This document shows positions 15,282 to 15,326 of a stretch of 15,326 bases of DNA, in pieces. The stretch is taken from assembly GCA_964461435.1 (NCBI GenBank), contig CAYWUI010000055.1, forward strand, positions 1-15,326, given 5' to 3'. Every line of letters begins with the position of its first letter. Within the stretch, counting starts at the first letter, position 1. A program made the position numbers and the translations under genes. The notes under the pieces were generated by a model. The model was not told where the DNA came from. It did no database searches and worked only from the letters and a program-made list of their open reading frames with translations. The DNA is from G020354785 sp964461435 (GTDB lineage Bacteria > Bacteroidota > Bacteroidia > Bacteroidales > UBA10428).

Positions 15282-15326
15282 AGTCCTGCCTGTGGGGCAA
15301 TAATTTATTCTTTGGCAATATTCTTA

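Overview
The window looks like chromosomal DNA of a member of the Bacteroidota. The sequence is AT-rich, start codons are mostly preceded by A/T-rich leaders with no obvious Shine-Dalgarno, several gene starts have the Bacteroidota-type promoter (TTTG, about 20 bp, TAnnTTTG), and a BlaI/M56 pair is present. No rRNA, tRNA, CRISPR, integrase or transposase was seen. Taxonomy is an inference; I cannot name a genus.

Left part (1-1712, minus strand): a BlaI-type winged-helix repressor and a BlaR1/MecR1-like M56 membrane metallopeptidase, which runs off the left edge and overlaps the repressor by 4 bp (ATGA). Their promoter is unusually readable: a perfect -33/-7 promoter is interleaved with two 16-bp dyads, one filling the spacer and one directly downstream of the -7 box.

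Middle left (1801-6161, plus strand): a repeat-rich patch with a GCGCTGTCCCT motif (REP-like) precedes a two-gene, membrane-free signalling operon. The first gene is a 1024-residue hybrid kinase (degenerate receiver, three PAS-like domains, HisKA/HATPase, receiver, helical tail). The second is a 374-residue receiver-kinase fusion. No DNA-binding output regulator lies next to them.

Middle (6202-7325, minus strand): a protein built of six exact 26-residue helical repeats, and a doubtful small exported protein with a TTG start.

Right half (7417-15281): a cluster of membrane proteins tied to ion balance and envelope stress. On the minus strand, in transcription order, are MscS-like channel, LapA-domain protein, second MscS-like channel, and CorA-like Mg2+/divalent channel. 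Diverging to the right are a Na+/Ca2+ exchanger (YrbG/CaxA type), a membrane sensor with a HAMP domain but no output domain, a TrkH-type K+ transporter 8 bp downstream of it, a DUF1003 membrane protein, and a DedA-family protein. The likely common theme is response to osmotic or ionic change: K+ uptake, tension-gated release, and Mg2+ and Ca2+ handling. That theme is inferred from gene content, not shown by a shared regulatory motif.
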